Source of the DNA: DATLMR01 sp035634255
GTDB lineage: Bacteria; Acidobacteriota; Blastocatellia; UBA7656
Reading direction: 5' to 3'
Assembly: GCA_035634255.1 (NCBI GenBank)
Contig: DASQDI010000061.1
Span: 9,480-73,479 of the forward strand
DNA length: 64,000 bases
Position numbers and translations under genes: made by a program
Notes under the pieces: generated by a model
Seen by the model: the letters and a program-made list of their open reading frames with translations, nothing else
Databases searched by the model: none
Told to the model about the DNA's origin: nothing
Part shown: piece after piece, positions 16,435 to 24,902 of the stretch
How the letters are laid out: every line of letters begins with the position of its first letter
Numbering within the stretch: position 1 is the stretch's first letter

Positions 16435-18969
16435 TCACTCGTATCGCAGAGCGACCATCGGATCTACCTTTGTTGCCTTCCGCGCAGGTAGGTAGCCTGA
16501 CACCAGACCCGTCACCACCAACACGGCCACAGAAACCGAAACCGTCACCAGATCAAAGCTCGTCACCCCGAACAGCATGCTTGCGATAAGGCGGGCCGCT
16601 ATGAAGGCCAGAGGCACACCGACCGCTACGCCTATCAAGACCTGCCACATCGCCTCGTGCAGCACCAGCCAGAAGATGTCGCGGCGTTGCGCGCCCAGCG
16701 CCATGCGGATCCCGATTTCATTCGTCCGCCTCAATACCCCGTGCGACATCACTCCGTACAGCCCGACACAGGCCAGCACCAGGGCCAGCACCCCGAAAGA
16801 GCTGACCAGTTGCGCCATAAGCCGCTCCTGGCCTAAGGCGCTGTCGAATTGCTTGCTGAGAGATGTCACATTAGCAATCGGCAATTTAGAGTCCACCTGG
16901 GCTATGACCGACCGCACCTCGGGCGCTAGCGCTAACGGGTCGACGCTCGTGCGAATTTCCAGGTTGCAGGAGTATGCTGACCCGTCCTGTTGTTGGAGGA
17001 TCGGTCGGTATACGGCGCGCTCAGGCTTCTCTCTGGCGCTGCCATATTTCGCGTTCCCTATCACGCCTACCACTTCTATTTCGTTAGCAGGATTAAATTC
17101 ACTGCCGAAGGTGAACCGCTGCCCGATTGGATTCTGGTCTTTAAAGAAGTAATCGCTGAACGCTTCGTTCACAACGGCCACCCTGCGGGACCCCGGGGTG
17201 TCCTGCGGCCCGATCTCTCGCCCGAGGATCAAGGGTAATCCCAGAGTCTCGGCGTAGCTCGGCCCGACCAAAATATTGCTCACCACCAGGTCCTCGCCGG
17301 GGTCGGAGGTATAACCCAGCACGGATACGTTGCTGGTCCTCGAACTGCCGCTCATCGGGCTGTAGGTGGCCAGGGTAGCCGACTGGACTCCCGGCAATGC
17401 GCTCACCCGATCCAGAAGCTGCTGGTAAAGCCCGCTGAGCTCCGCCGCCTTGTAGCCGGCCAGGCGGGAATCAATATCCATCAGCAAAACATTTTCCCGA
17501 TTGAACCCGATATCTTCCCGCTGCAACTCCAGCAGGCTCCGCGCGAACAGACCGGCCCCTACTAGGAGCACTAGCGAAAGCGCTATCTGCGATATTACGA
17601 GAGTGGACGCCACCGCGAAGCGCCTTCGGCCCCCTCCGCCCCCCGCCGACTTTTCTTTAAGCCCGGACGATAGGTCGATTCTGCTGGCCCGGATGGCGGG
17701 CGCGAGCCCGAATATAATCCCCGACAACAAGGAGATTCCCGCGGTGAAGCCGAGTACTGTGATGTCGGGGCTGATGTCCAGCGGCGAGGTGGGAGCCACC
17801 AGCCTGATGAGCGTAGTCGCACCCCACTGTGCGAGCAACACCCCGAGCAATCCCCCCAGAGCGGCCAGCATCAGACTTTCCGTAAGTAATTGCCTGACGA
17901 GTCTTGAGCGGGTAGCGCCCATCGACAATCGGATCAGTATCTCTCTTCTTCTGGAAACGGACTTGGAGAGTAAGAGATTCCCGACGTTGGCGCAGGCAAT
18001 TAGCAGGATCAGCGCGACGACCCCCATAAGCATTTGCAAGGGCTCTGAGTAGTTAGAGCGGAGTCCGGAAATCCCGCGCCCCCCATAGGCAAGATCAACG
18101 TAAGCAGTCCGGGTCGTCCTCTGACGGTCTTCCGAAATTTGAGACCCTGCCTGCTCAAGCAGGAACTGCTGGAGTGCCAGGTTCACGCCCGCCCGCGCCT
18201 GTTGAATATCGACCCCCGGTTTCAGTCGCCCCATGATATTCAGCCAATAGCAATCCGATCTCGTCAGGTATGACTCCTGCAGCTCGATCTGGGGCTGAAA
18301 GGCAAGGGGCAGCCAGAAGTCGGGGCTGCGCCGGACGCGCACTCCGAAAAACTCCTGCGGCATCACCCCCACTATGGTAAAAGACGTGCCGTTCAGCATG
18401 ACGGGTTTATTAACTACAGAGGGATCACCTCCGCACATGTTCTTCCAGTACCCATAGCTGATCACGGCGGCCGGGCTGGCCACGGGCCGGTCGTCTTCCG
18501 GGGTGAGCGTCCTGCCCAGGAGCGCATTCACGCCAAGGGTCGCAAAAAAGTTGCCGGAAACTAAATGGCCTTGCGCCCGCTGGGCGGCCTCGCCGGATTG
18601 ACTCCCTTCGAGCTGGACGTTCAGCCGCGCCTCGCCGCTCCGGAAGGCGCACAACTCCTGAAACAGGTCACTGTTATTGTGAAAATACTCATAACTCGGG
18701 TATGAAAAAAGGCGCCACTGTTCCGCGGGCGGGTCCCCGATTGACGTGCCTTCGCTGGCCGAGTCGGAAAAGAGGACGAGTTGCTCGGGGGACTTGACCG
18801 GCAGCGGTTTGATGATCACGGCGTTGAGAAGAGTGAAGATCGCCGTGTTGGCCCCGATTCCGAGCGACAGTATGATCACGATTAAAACTGTCTGCCCGAA
18901 GTTCTTGCGCAGCATCCGTATGGCGAATCGGAGATCCTGCCACAGGATTTCCAGATGATGTCTCATCAT
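16435..18969 (-). CDS. MacB/FtsX-type ABC permease (ADOP family), no neighbouring PadR
   Basis: 844 residues from ATG 18969, where GGGAGG is directly upstream; 17 more residues could be read before it. The N-terminus 'LWQDLRFAIRMLRKNFGQT' leads into the first membrane segment, then 'LSLGIGANTAIFTLLNAV' and a periplasmic MacB-PCD domain ('VSGNFFATLGVNALLGRTL', 'VISYGYWKNMCGG'). A first FtsX block follows (~320-440, 'LILLIACANVGNLLLSKSVSRRREILIRLSMGATRSRL'), then a second PCD domain ('SYAETLGLPLILGREI') and a second FtsX block ('LYGVMSHGVLRRTNEIGIRMALGAQ'), ending 'PARKATKVDPMVALRYE'. Eight membrane segments are expected. The family lacks its own ATPase, and its substrate or mechanotransmission role is unknown. 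It lacks the prefix domain and PadR partner of the paralogues at 32214 and 35962. Confidence 0.85.
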   Translation of the reverse strand: MMRHHLEILWQDLRFAIRMLRKNFGQTVLIVIILSLGIGANTAIFTLLNAVIIKPLPVKSPEQLVLFSDSASEGTSIGDPPAEQWRLFSYPSYEYFHNNSDLFQELCAFRSGEARLNVQLEGSQSGEAAQRAQGHLVSGNFFATLGVNALLGRTLTPEDDRPVASPAAVISYGYWKNMCGGDPSVVNKPVMLNGTSFTIVGVMPQEFFGVRVRRSPDFWLPLAFQPQIELQESYLTRSDCYWLNIMGRLKPGVDIQQARAGVNLALQQFLLEQAGSQISEDRQRTTRTAYVDLAYGGRGISGLRSNYSEPLQMLMGVVALILLIACANVGNLLLSKSVSRRREILIRLSMGATRSRLVRQLLTESLMLAALGGLLGVLLAQWGATTLIRLVAPTSPLDISPDITVLGFTAGISLLSGIIFGLAPAIRASRIDLSSGLKEKSAGGGGGRRRFAVASTLVISQIALSLVLLVGAGLFARSLLELQREDIGFNRENVLLMDIDSRLAGYKAAELSGLYQQLLDRVSALPGVQSATLATYSPMSGSSRTSNVSVLGYTSDPGEDLVVSNILVGPSYAETLGLPLILGREIGPQDTPGSRRVAVVNEAFSDYFFKDQNPIGQRFTFGSEFNPANEIEVVGVIGNAKYGSAREKPERAVYRPILQQQDGSAYSCNLEIRTSVDPLALAPEVRSVIAQVDSKLPIANVTSLSKQFDSALGQERLMAQLVSSFGVLALVLACVGLYGVMSHGVLRRTNEIGIRMALGAQRRDIFWLVLHEAMWQVLIGVAVGVPLAFIAARLIASMLFGVTSFDLVTVSVSVAVLVVTGLVSGYLPARKATKVDPMVALRYE

Positions 18970-19226
18970 GACCTCCCGCACTATCTCTTTGATCTGACCC
19001 TGGCCGCCCACCTGGACCAAGGCTTCAATCCGGCCCGCGGCCGCATCCGACGACTGGTTAAACGCTGCCTGATTGAAGCGGATCGCTAAAATTTAATCTG
19101 TAATCGCCGACCCTGCCATGCCCAGGAAAATACTGCTCTCATTACCGAATCGGTGCTCAGGAAATATTACGATCCCTCATGCCTTCATGTCTGCCTTTGC
19201 CTTAATCTCCGTCGCGTAGTCAGGCG

Positions 19227-20114
19227 TTACCGGAGGTATTTGTTGAAAAATTCGAGGGTGCGCGTCCATGCCAGTTTGGCGGCGGCTTCATCATAACGGG
19301 GAGTCGTGTCGTTGTGGAAGCCGTGCTGTTTGCCCTCGTACATGTGCAGCGTATACACCTTCTTGTTGGCCTTGAGCGCCGCCTCATAGTCCGCGATGCC
19401 CGCGTTGACGCGCTCGTCGTTGCCCGCGTAATGCAGCAACAGTGGCGCAGAAATCTTGGGCACATCGTCTACGCCCGCCTGGCGGCCGTAGAACGCGACT
19501 CCCGCATTCAGGTCGGCGCCCAGCCGCACGGCCAGTTGATTCACCATACCGCCGCCGAAACAGAACCCGACCGCGCCCAGCTTGCCGGTTGAATCGGGGC
19601 GCGCTTTGAGCCACTTGGCCGCCGCGATGAAATCTTCGGTCATCTTCTTCCCATCCACCGTGCGAAAGGCGGCGGCTCCTTTCTCATCGCTGCCCGGATA
19701 GCCGCCGACCGAAGTCAATCCATCGGGCGCGAAGGCGATGAAATTGGCGAGGGCGAGGCGGCGCGCTACGTCCTCGATATAGGGATTGAGTCCGCGGTTT
19801 TCATGGATGACGAGCACGACGGGCAGCTTTTTCCCTTCCGCCGGGCGTGCCAGATAACCTTTGATCGAACCGTTGCCTGCCGGGGATTGCACGACTTCGT
19901 AGCCAACTTTGATGCGTTTGTCATCCGGCGGCACCTGCTGTGCCCAGGCGTAGTTGGGGCTCAGGCCCTCGAAGATCGCCGCGACGGTCAGGCCGCCGAC
20001 CGCAAACTTGACGGCGCGGTCGAGGAAGGTGCGGCGGTCGATGTCGCCGTGCTGGTATTCGTGAAACAGGTCTAACAACTCCTGCGGATAATCGGATGCT
20101 TTCTTTCGTTCCAT
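19227..20114 (-). CDS. Dienelactone hydrolase family protein, exported (YghX-like)
   Basis: 295 residues, AAGGAG upstream. Residues 1-62 carry a helix ('ELLDLFHEYQHGDIDRRTF') and then a signal-like stretch 'VGGLTVAAIFEGLSPNYAWAQ', the arrangement of YghX-type dienelactone hydrolases exported with a long N-region. The hydrolase core has 'LPVVLVIHENRGLNPYIED' (oxyanion E-N-R motif), 'AFAPDGLTSVGG', the nucleophile 'GAVGFCFGGGMVNQLA' (catalytic Cys about residue 177), 'LLLHYAGNDERVNAG' (Asp) and 'KQHGFHNDTTPRYD' (His). The Cys-Asp-His triad is complete. Natural substrate unknown; the family opens lactones or cleaves esters. Confidence 0.85.
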   Translation of the reverse strand: MERKKASDYPQELLDLFHEYQHGDIDRRTFLDRAVKFAVGGLTVAAIFEGLSPNYAWAQQVPPDDKRIKVGYEVVQSPAGNGSIKGYLARPAEGKKLPVVLVIHENRGLNPYIEDVARRLALANFIAFAPDGLTSVGGYPGSDEKGAAAFRTVDGKKMTEDFIAAAKWLKARPDSTGKLGAVGFCFGGGMVNQLAVRLGADLNAGVAFYGRQAGVDDVPKISAPLLLHYAGNDERVNAGIADYEAALKANKKVYTLHMYEGKQHGFHNDTTPRYDEAAAKLAWTRTLEFFNKYLR

Positions 20115-20242
20115 TCTTTCTCCTTGGATGAGATTGGGGCGGATTAGGAGGTGACTCTCCTACCCCGCTGCTGAGCACGGAAGGCCGCTGAACCCGCGAC
20201 CAACCGGCTAAGATTTCTGATCTTCATAAATTTTCATGGCAC

Positions 20243-20926
20243 TCAGGAAAAAGGGTTCTTTGCCTGAATCCGTTCATCGTCGCGTCGGCGCAAGTACTGG
20301 CGCAGGGGTTTCCATAGGGGAAATAACAGCGCCAGACACAAGCATAACACCAACACACCCGCCCAAGGCCACGGCCCGCGTCTATCCGCGCGGTTGACGT
20401 GAAAGCTCAGACGCATCTCACGTTGGAGCGGGTCACGTTCCTGGCCGCTGATCTTGATTTCGCTTTCTGCCGGAACCAGCGCGTTGACCAGGTAGACGCC
20501 GAGTTCGGGCAGGTGGTTGTTGCGGAAAGAGAGTTGATGCCCGCCCGCCGCGCCCAAATCCGCTTCCGCCGTGAGACCGAGGCGAATCGCGCCGACGCCT
20601 TCGCTCATCTCGCGCCGCGACGGGAACTCGGCTACAGTCAGCGCGAGCGGCGTGTGCAGTCCGTCCACTTCGAGCGTTATGTCCTGTAGCACGCGCCTCG
20701 CATAAGCCTGCTCTTCCGCCGGCGAAATTTGCCCGTCGCCATTAACGTCAATCAGCCGGAAGACGCGGCCGGCCACTTCCACGCCGGGGGTCATACGCAA
20801 CTCGACGCTCGCGCCGCCGGGCGCGAGCGCAATCCGCGCGGCCTGTACGTACTCATCGAGCACGTGCGCCGCCGCCGTCGCTCGAAAGGCGAACGCGCAG
20901 AGACAACACGCGAGCAGCCGCTTCAT
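20243..20926 (-). CDS. Exported, C-terminally membrane-anchored protein with EF-hand-like loop
   Basis: 227 residues from ATG 20926, which overlaps the stop of the DUF3500 gene as ATGA, so the two are translationally coupled. Reading further upstream gives a basic stretch that is the preceding gene in another frame. A signal peptide (LLACCLCAFAFRATAAA) is followed by 'HVLDEYVQA'. A calcium-type loop 'DVNGDGQISPAEE' lies at residues ~57-69. One hydrophobic segment near the end, 'WAGVLVLCLCLALLFPLW', precedes a basic tail (RQYLRRRDDER), so most of the protein should face the periplasm. Its function is probably linked to the coupled DUF3500 protein. Confidence 0.7.
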   Translation of the reverse strand: MKRLLACCLCAFAFRATAAAHVLDEYVQAARIALAPGGASVELRMTPGVEVAGRVFRLIDVNGDGQISPAEEQAYARRVLQDITLEVDGLHTPLALTVAEFPSRREMSEGVGAIRLGLTAEADLGAAGGHQLSFRNNHLPELGVYLVNALVPAESEIKISGQERDPLQREMRLSFHVNRADRRGPWPWAGVLVLCLCLALLFPLWKPLRQYLRRRDDERIQAKNPFS

Positions 20927-22029
20927 CGCTTCACCAGTCTTTCGCCGTAATCGTTGGTCGGATCGCGGTAAATGGTGTGGATGTGATTTGTGTCGAGGCC
21001 GCTGCCGCCGCGCAACCGCTGCGGCGAGTATTCGATCAGCAGCGTCGGGCCTTGGATGCGGAAGTAGGCGGCGCTGCCATTGGTCGTCGGCCCGCTCCAC
21101 GCAAACCACGTTTCCGGCAGGTTGGCTTTGATTTCGGCCATCTTCGCCGCCGCCGCTTCGCCGTTGAGGATACCCACCCATTCGTGCGCCAGGTCGAGCA
21201 GCATCTGTTGCTGCGCGGCGTTCAAAGCCGAAGCCTTGATGCCTTCGGGTTGAATCGTCTTGCCGTCTTCGCCCGGGCCGAGCACGAGGTCGTTCATCTG
21301 GTAGTTCAGTATCGCCTGCTTCTGCTGCGCCGCGTCGAGCGAATTGATCAGGGCGAATGACTTGTCATTTTCGCGGCCCAGCGGACGCACTGTCTCGCCG
21401 TTGAGTTTGTAAATCGCGGGCTGCGCGGCGGGCAGGCTCGGCGTGAGGACATTGCTCTTGCCGACTATCGTCACGTTGATGGCCAGATGATGGCCGCCGA
21501 ATTGAATCAGCCAGGGTTCGGTGAGCGAAGGCGTGCCGAGAAAGGCCAGATAGTATTCGTCGCGTCCAAAGTTCGGCCCGCCCGCCCTCCCGCCGCGGCC
21601 ACTTTCGGAAGTCTTCAGCACTTCATCGCCTTCCATAATTTCCTTCACTTTTTGCAGCCCTTGCCTGCTCAACGTGGTGGCCAGCAGTTTCAGCGCGGCT
21701 TCGCGCTGCGCGGCACTCAGATCACCCCAGCGCAACCCGTTGCGCGGATACATCCCTGCCGGGAAATTCGACCATCTGGTTTTCTGTTCGCCGTTGAAAG
21801 CGAGACTGACTTTGGCGCGCCTGGCATCATCGAGCGTCGCTAAAAAGGCTTTGGCCGCCGCGACGGTCTTACCGGTGACGTCGCCCTCTTTCGCCGGTTC
21901 GACGCGCAGCGCAGGCGCGGGCGTCGTATCGATTTTTTGCGGCTGATGTTTCGCCGCCGGCAGCAACATCCAACCGGCGGAGAGCAGCGCTAATAAATAA
22001 AGCCCGGCGCTGACACTTTCTCGTTTCAT
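20923..22029 (-). CDS. DUF3500 family exported protein
   Basis: 368 residues, AAGGGAG upstream. A signal anchor/peptide (AGLYLLALLSAGWMLLPAA) is followed by the DUF3500 body: 'AAKAFLATLDDARRAKVSLAFNGEQKTRWSNFP', 'GLRWGDLSAAQREAALKLL', 'YYLAFLGTPS', 'PWLIQFGGHHLAINVTIVG', 'ALINSLDAAQQKQAIL' and the C-terminal 'NHIHTIYRDPTNDYG'. The repeated histidines (GGHHLA, HIH) could bind a metal, but no activity is established for the family. In many genomes DUF3500 genes are followed by a membrane protein; here the EF-hand-like gene overlaps by four bases. Confidence 0.8.
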   Translation of the reverse strand: MKRESVSAGLYLLALLSAGWMLLPAAKHQPQKIDTTPAPALRVEPAKEGDVTGKTVAAAKAFLATLDDARRAKVSLAFNGEQKTRWSNFPAGMYPRNGLRWGDLSAAQREAALKLLATTLSRQGLQKVKEIMEGDEVLKTSESGRGGRAGGPNFGRDEYYLAFLGTPSLTEPWLIQFGGHHLAINVTIVGKSNVLTPSLPAAQPAIYKLNGETVRPLGRENDKSFALINSLDAAQQKQAILNYQMNDLVLGPGEDGKTIQPEGIKASALNAAQQQMLLDLAHEWVGILNGEAAAAKMAEIKANLPETWFAWSGPTTNGSAAYFRIQGPTLLIEYSPQRLRGGSGLDTNHIHTIYRDPTNDYGERLVKR

Positions 22030-22122
22030 TGAAAACTCCCTTTAGAAATCAAGGCGCGCCCCCGGTGAAAAAGTGGTCATTCAGCCCTGCGGCAGGCGAA
22101 TGATGGTGCGGCACCTCCGCGC

Positions 22123-22650
22123 CTAACCGGCCTGCGATGTACGCCACTGTGCCGCCCTCCGGTCCATTTCTTTGATGAAACCATCCTTGCCGTCCATATA
22201 CCCGTCCGGGCTCTGTGGGTGTTCCTCCGCCAACTGTCTCTTTAGCTCACTGTATCTTTGTGCGTCTCCGGGGTGGGCAATCATGTAGTCGCGGAACGCT
22301 AAGTGACGCTCTACCTGCGCCGAGCTGGCCTCGAACGCATGAATGTTATGAGTCCTTAGGCCGTCCTGGTTATCCTTACGGAAGTACCGGCGGCCGGGGA
22401 TGCCGTACTCACCCATCACTTCATAACCGAGTGACTCCATCGCTGAACTCTGCCCATCTACTTCAGCGATGTCTCTGACCTCGACTAACAGATCGATGAC
22501 GGGCTTCGCGTATATGTTCGGGATGGCCGTGCTGCCGATGTGGTGGATGGCTACAACATTCTCGCCTAGAGCAACGGCGACATGCTTCGCTTCCGCCGCA
22601 AATGCATCTCGCCACTGAGGGTCATGGGGGACAACTTCTACTTTACTCAT
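22123..22650 (-). CDS. GrpB family protein (nucleotidyltransferase-like)
   Basis: 175 residues. The family signature is complete: 'VEVVPHDPQWRDAFAAEA' at the start, 'VVAIHHIGSTAIPNIYAKPVIDLLVEV' (G-S-T nucleotidyltransferase-like motif plus D-x-L-V-E, residues ~32-58), 'GRRYFRKDN', 'THNIHAFE' and 'HLAFRDYMIAHPGDAQRYSELK'. GrpB proteins have the Pol-beta nucleotidyltransferase fold; their reaction is not established, though some act in coenzyme A or nucleotide metabolism by domain context. The stop codon lies within GTTAGGC on the bottom strand, and the upstream region begins with GCCTAAC (22724-22730), so this too may be a captured cassette. Confidence 0.85.
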   Translation of the reverse strand: MSKVEVVPHDPQWRDAFAAEAKHVAVALGENVVAIHHIGSTAIPNIYAKPVIDLLVEVRDIAEVDGQSSAMESLGYEVMGEYGIPGRRYFRKDNQDGLRTHNIHAFEASSAQVERHLAFRDYMIAHPGDAQRYSELKRQLAEEHPQSPDGYMDGKDGFIKEMDRRAAQWRTSQAG

Positions 22651-22723
22651 GAATTAAGCACCTCACGAGCAGCTTGTAAACTACCACTCCGACCGGTGAC
22701 CCGAGCAGCCTGCGCAGGCCGTC

Positions 22724-22730
22724 GTTAGGC
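22724..22730 (-). other. attC-type core (GCCTAAC) upstream of grpB-like gene
   Basis: The bottom strand has GCCTAACGACGG 30 bases past the serine-hydrolase stop, fitting the RYYYAAC core. I could not find a convincing partner GTTRRRY or a clean hairpin; GCTGCTCG is directly repeated rather than inverted. It is at best a degenerate site spanning about 22655-22730. Confidence 0.25.
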
Positions 22731-22759
22731 GCTGCCCGTTTGAAGCGAAACGCCTTCGT

Positions 22760-23962
22760 CTAATCTGTAACCGCCGCCCCGGCCATAGCCATAAAGATGT
22801 TGCTCTCATTTCCGAATGCGAACAGGTGCTCCAGGAATATTCTGATCATCCCTTTCGCCGGATCAATCCAGATAATCGAGCCGAAGGCCCCGTTGTGCCC
22901 GAAGCTTCCGGCCGAAGTCAGAGGGAAATCGCTCATCGGATCGCCGCTCAATCCCCAGCCCAATCCCTGATGCGCAGGCTTTTGGGTGAGCGCGGATTTT
23001 ATATTGAGCGTGTGGTTCTCCGTCATTATCTCCACGGATATTCTCGAAAGAATTCGCCTGCCCTTAAAGGTTCCGCCATCGAGCATCATCTGGCAAAGGG
23101 CAGCCAGGTCTGAAGCCGTTGAATACATCCCGAACTCCGGCCCCGGATATTTAGCATTCTTATTATAAGCCCCGACCTCTTCCCACTTCACCAATTTACC
23201 GTCCCGCATCCGGTAGACCGAGGCGACTCGGTCCCACTTCCCGGCGGGAATAAAGAAAAAACTGTCTTTCATACCGAGCGGGTCAAAGATGCGTTCCTTT
23301 ATGAATTGCTCATAAGGTCTGCCTGAGACCACTTCAATGATACGTCCCAGGATCGCGAAACCGCTACTGCTATACCTGAACCGGGTGCCGGGCGCAAACT
23401 CCGGTTCCTGCTTCGACAGCAGGGCCACAACATCAGTTAAAGTCCGATTCCGTTTCACTGTGATGTCTTCGATCTCCTGGGGGCGGGAGGCGGGTATCCC
23501 GGCGGTATGCGTCAGCAGGTGGTGAATCGTAATCGGCTCCGGCGCGCCCTGCGTTTCGCGCGCTGCCGTTTTGAATTCGGGGAGGTATTTTTTTACGGGG
23601 TCATTGAGCGCGAGTTTGCCTTCCTCCATTAAAATCATAATCCCGATTGCGGTCACGGGTTTCGTTACTGATCTGATGTCGAAGATAGTATCGGCCCGCA
23701 TCGGCTTTTTACTCTCCAGGTCCTGATAGCCGACAGCTTCAAGGCTAAGGACTTTGCCGCCTCTCGCCACCAGCATCACAGCCCCGGCGATTGTTCCCTG
23801 CTCGACGAAGGATTTCATCCGTATAGGGATTCTTGCTAATCGTTCTGATTCCAGCCCGGCCTTGGATACTTGCTGACTCAGGCTACTCTCCGGAGGCAGA
23901 AATAAAATCAGCACGGCGAGCGCCCCGACAGAGAGGCTCTTATATGAGAATACCTTTAACAT
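22760..23962 (-). CDS. Exported serine hydrolase (class C beta-lactamase/esterase type)
   Basis: 400 residues with a signal peptide (LSVGALAVLILFLPPESSLSQ); GGAG lies 11 bases before the ATG. The penicillin-recognising fold is marked by the nucleophile S-x-x-K in 'FDIRSVTKPVTAIGIMIL' (residue ~95), the Y-x-S/N element 'FRYSSSGFAILGRIIEVVSG' (residue ~195) and the third motif as H-x-G in 'GSFGHNGAFGSIIW'. 'HHLLTHTAGIP' and 'FIKERIFDPLGMKDSFFF' are family hallmarks. These proteins range from beta-lactamases to esterases and D-Ala-D-Ala peptidases; the H-N-G rather than K-T-G box favours esterase-like activity. It is the first of three consecutive exported hydrolases on this strand. Confidence 0.85.
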   Translation of the reverse strand: MLKVFSYKSLSVGALAVLILFLPPESSLSQQVSKAGLESERLARIPIRMKSFVEQGTIAGAVMLVARGGKVLSLEAVGYQDLESKKPMRADTIFDIRSVTKPVTAIGIMILMEEGKLALNDPVKKYLPEFKTAARETQGAPEPITIHHLLTHTAGIPASRPQEIEDITVKRNRTLTDVVALLSKQEPEFAPGTRFRYSSSGFAILGRIIEVVSGRPYEQFIKERIFDPLGMKDSFFFIPAGKWDRVASVYRMRDGKLVKWEEVGAYNKNAKYPGPEFGMYSTASDLAALCQMMLDGGTFKGRRILSRISVEIMTENHTLNIKSALTQKPAHQGLGWGLSGDPMSDFPLTSAGSFGHNGAFGSIIWIDPAKGMIRIFLEHLFAFGNESNIFMAMAGAAVTD

Positions 23963-23994
23963 GTTCTGATTTTCTCCGCCCGGATGGATAACGC

Positions 23995-24837
23995 CTAGCG
24001 CCCCAGATCACGCGGCCCGCAGGTGACGCCCGGTGAAACATACGAAGCCGGATTGCGGCTTCGGTTCAAGCGGCTGTTACTCTGTGCAAATACCCACTCT
24101 ATCAGTCCGGGTTCGCTGAACACTTCATCCCAGATAACATGCCCCGCCCCTTTGTATTCTGTGTATTTCGCCTTCCCGCCAGCTTCTCTAATCGCGGCGA
24201 TCATGTTTCGTGAACGCTCCACACTCACCGCTTCATCCTTCTCGCCATGGAATGCCCAGATTGGCGTACCGATTAACTTTGCCGCGTCGGACTCATTGCC
24301 TCCGCCGCAGATGGGTATTGCCGCCGCGAACATATCCGGGTACTGCGAGATTAGCGACCAGGTACCGAACCCGCCCATTGATTGGCCCGCCACATAAAGT
24401 CTTCGCTCGTCCAGGCTGAATTTGCTTCCTAAGTCTTGCAACAGCTCCAAGACCAATTGCAATTGCTCGGTCGGCCTTGCCGTATCGAGAGTAGCCCATA
24501 GTTTCGTGCCAGGGCATTGCGGAGCGACGACGAAACAGGGGTTCTTCCTTTGATTCCTGGGTGATGTCCAGACATGAGAGCCGACAGTATTGCCGCCGGA
24601 TATTTGCTTAAGGTTATCGGTGCCGCGACCAGCCCCGCCATGCAGCCAGAGGACGAGCGGGTATTTCTTCCGAGTATCGTAGCTTTGAGGAAGAAAGAGA
24701 CGATACGGCAACTTATCGCCGCGAGAATTCTGATAATTTTTTGGCAGGAAGAGAGTTCTTTGCTGGCCGAAGATCAGCCTGGGCGACAACGCCGCAGCAA
24801 AGGCGAAACAGAACTCTCGCCTGTTAATCATGGTCAT
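23995..24837 (-). CDS. Exported alpha/beta hydrolase (PHB-depolymerase/LpqC-like carboxylesterase)
   Basis: 280 residues from ATG 24837, chosen because GGAG lies six bases upstream and the protein then starts with a twin-arginine-like signal (INRREFCFAFAAALSPRLIFG). The longer frame to 24903 would begin inside a hairpin element. The core has 'YPLVLWLHGGAGRGTDN', the nucleophile elbow 'LYVAGQSMGGFGTW' (Ser), 'WAFHGEKDEAVSV' (Asp) and 'YKGAGHVIWDEVF' (His), so the triad is complete. Family members hydrolyse esters of polymers or plant material; the exact substrate is unknown. Confidence 0.8.
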   Translation of the reverse strand: MTMINRREFCFAFAAALSPRLIFGQQRTLFLPKNYQNSRGDKLPYRLFLPQSYDTRKKYPLVLWLHGGAGRGTDNLKQISGGNTVGSHVWTSPRNQRKNPCFVVAPQCPGTKLWATLDTARPTEQLQLVLELLQDLGSKFSLDERRLYVAGQSMGGFGTWSLISQYPDMFAAAIPICGGGNESDAAKLIGTPIWAFHGEKDEAVSVERSRNMIAAIREAGGKAKYTEYKGAGHVIWDEVFSEPGLIEWVFAQSNSRLNRSRNPASYVSPGVTCGPRDLGR

Positions 24838-24853
24838 CGGTTTCTCCATAACG

Positions 24854-24898
24854 ACAGCCATCTGACACTCCGCATCAGCGGGCGACGGCGATGGCTGT
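24854..24898. repeat. Nested inverted repeat between esterase and P1 peptidase genes
   Basis: ACAGCCATC (24854-24862) and GATGGCTGT (24890-24898) pair perfectly. Inside them CCGC-ATCA-GCGG (24870-24881) forms a second stem. On the top strand it is preceded by ATAACG, and it contains CCGCATCAGCGG, the same arm sequence as the attC-like elements at 26116 and 27844. It may be an attC derivative or a terminator for the peptidase gene. Confidence 0.45.
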
Positions 24899-24902
24899 AT
24901 CA

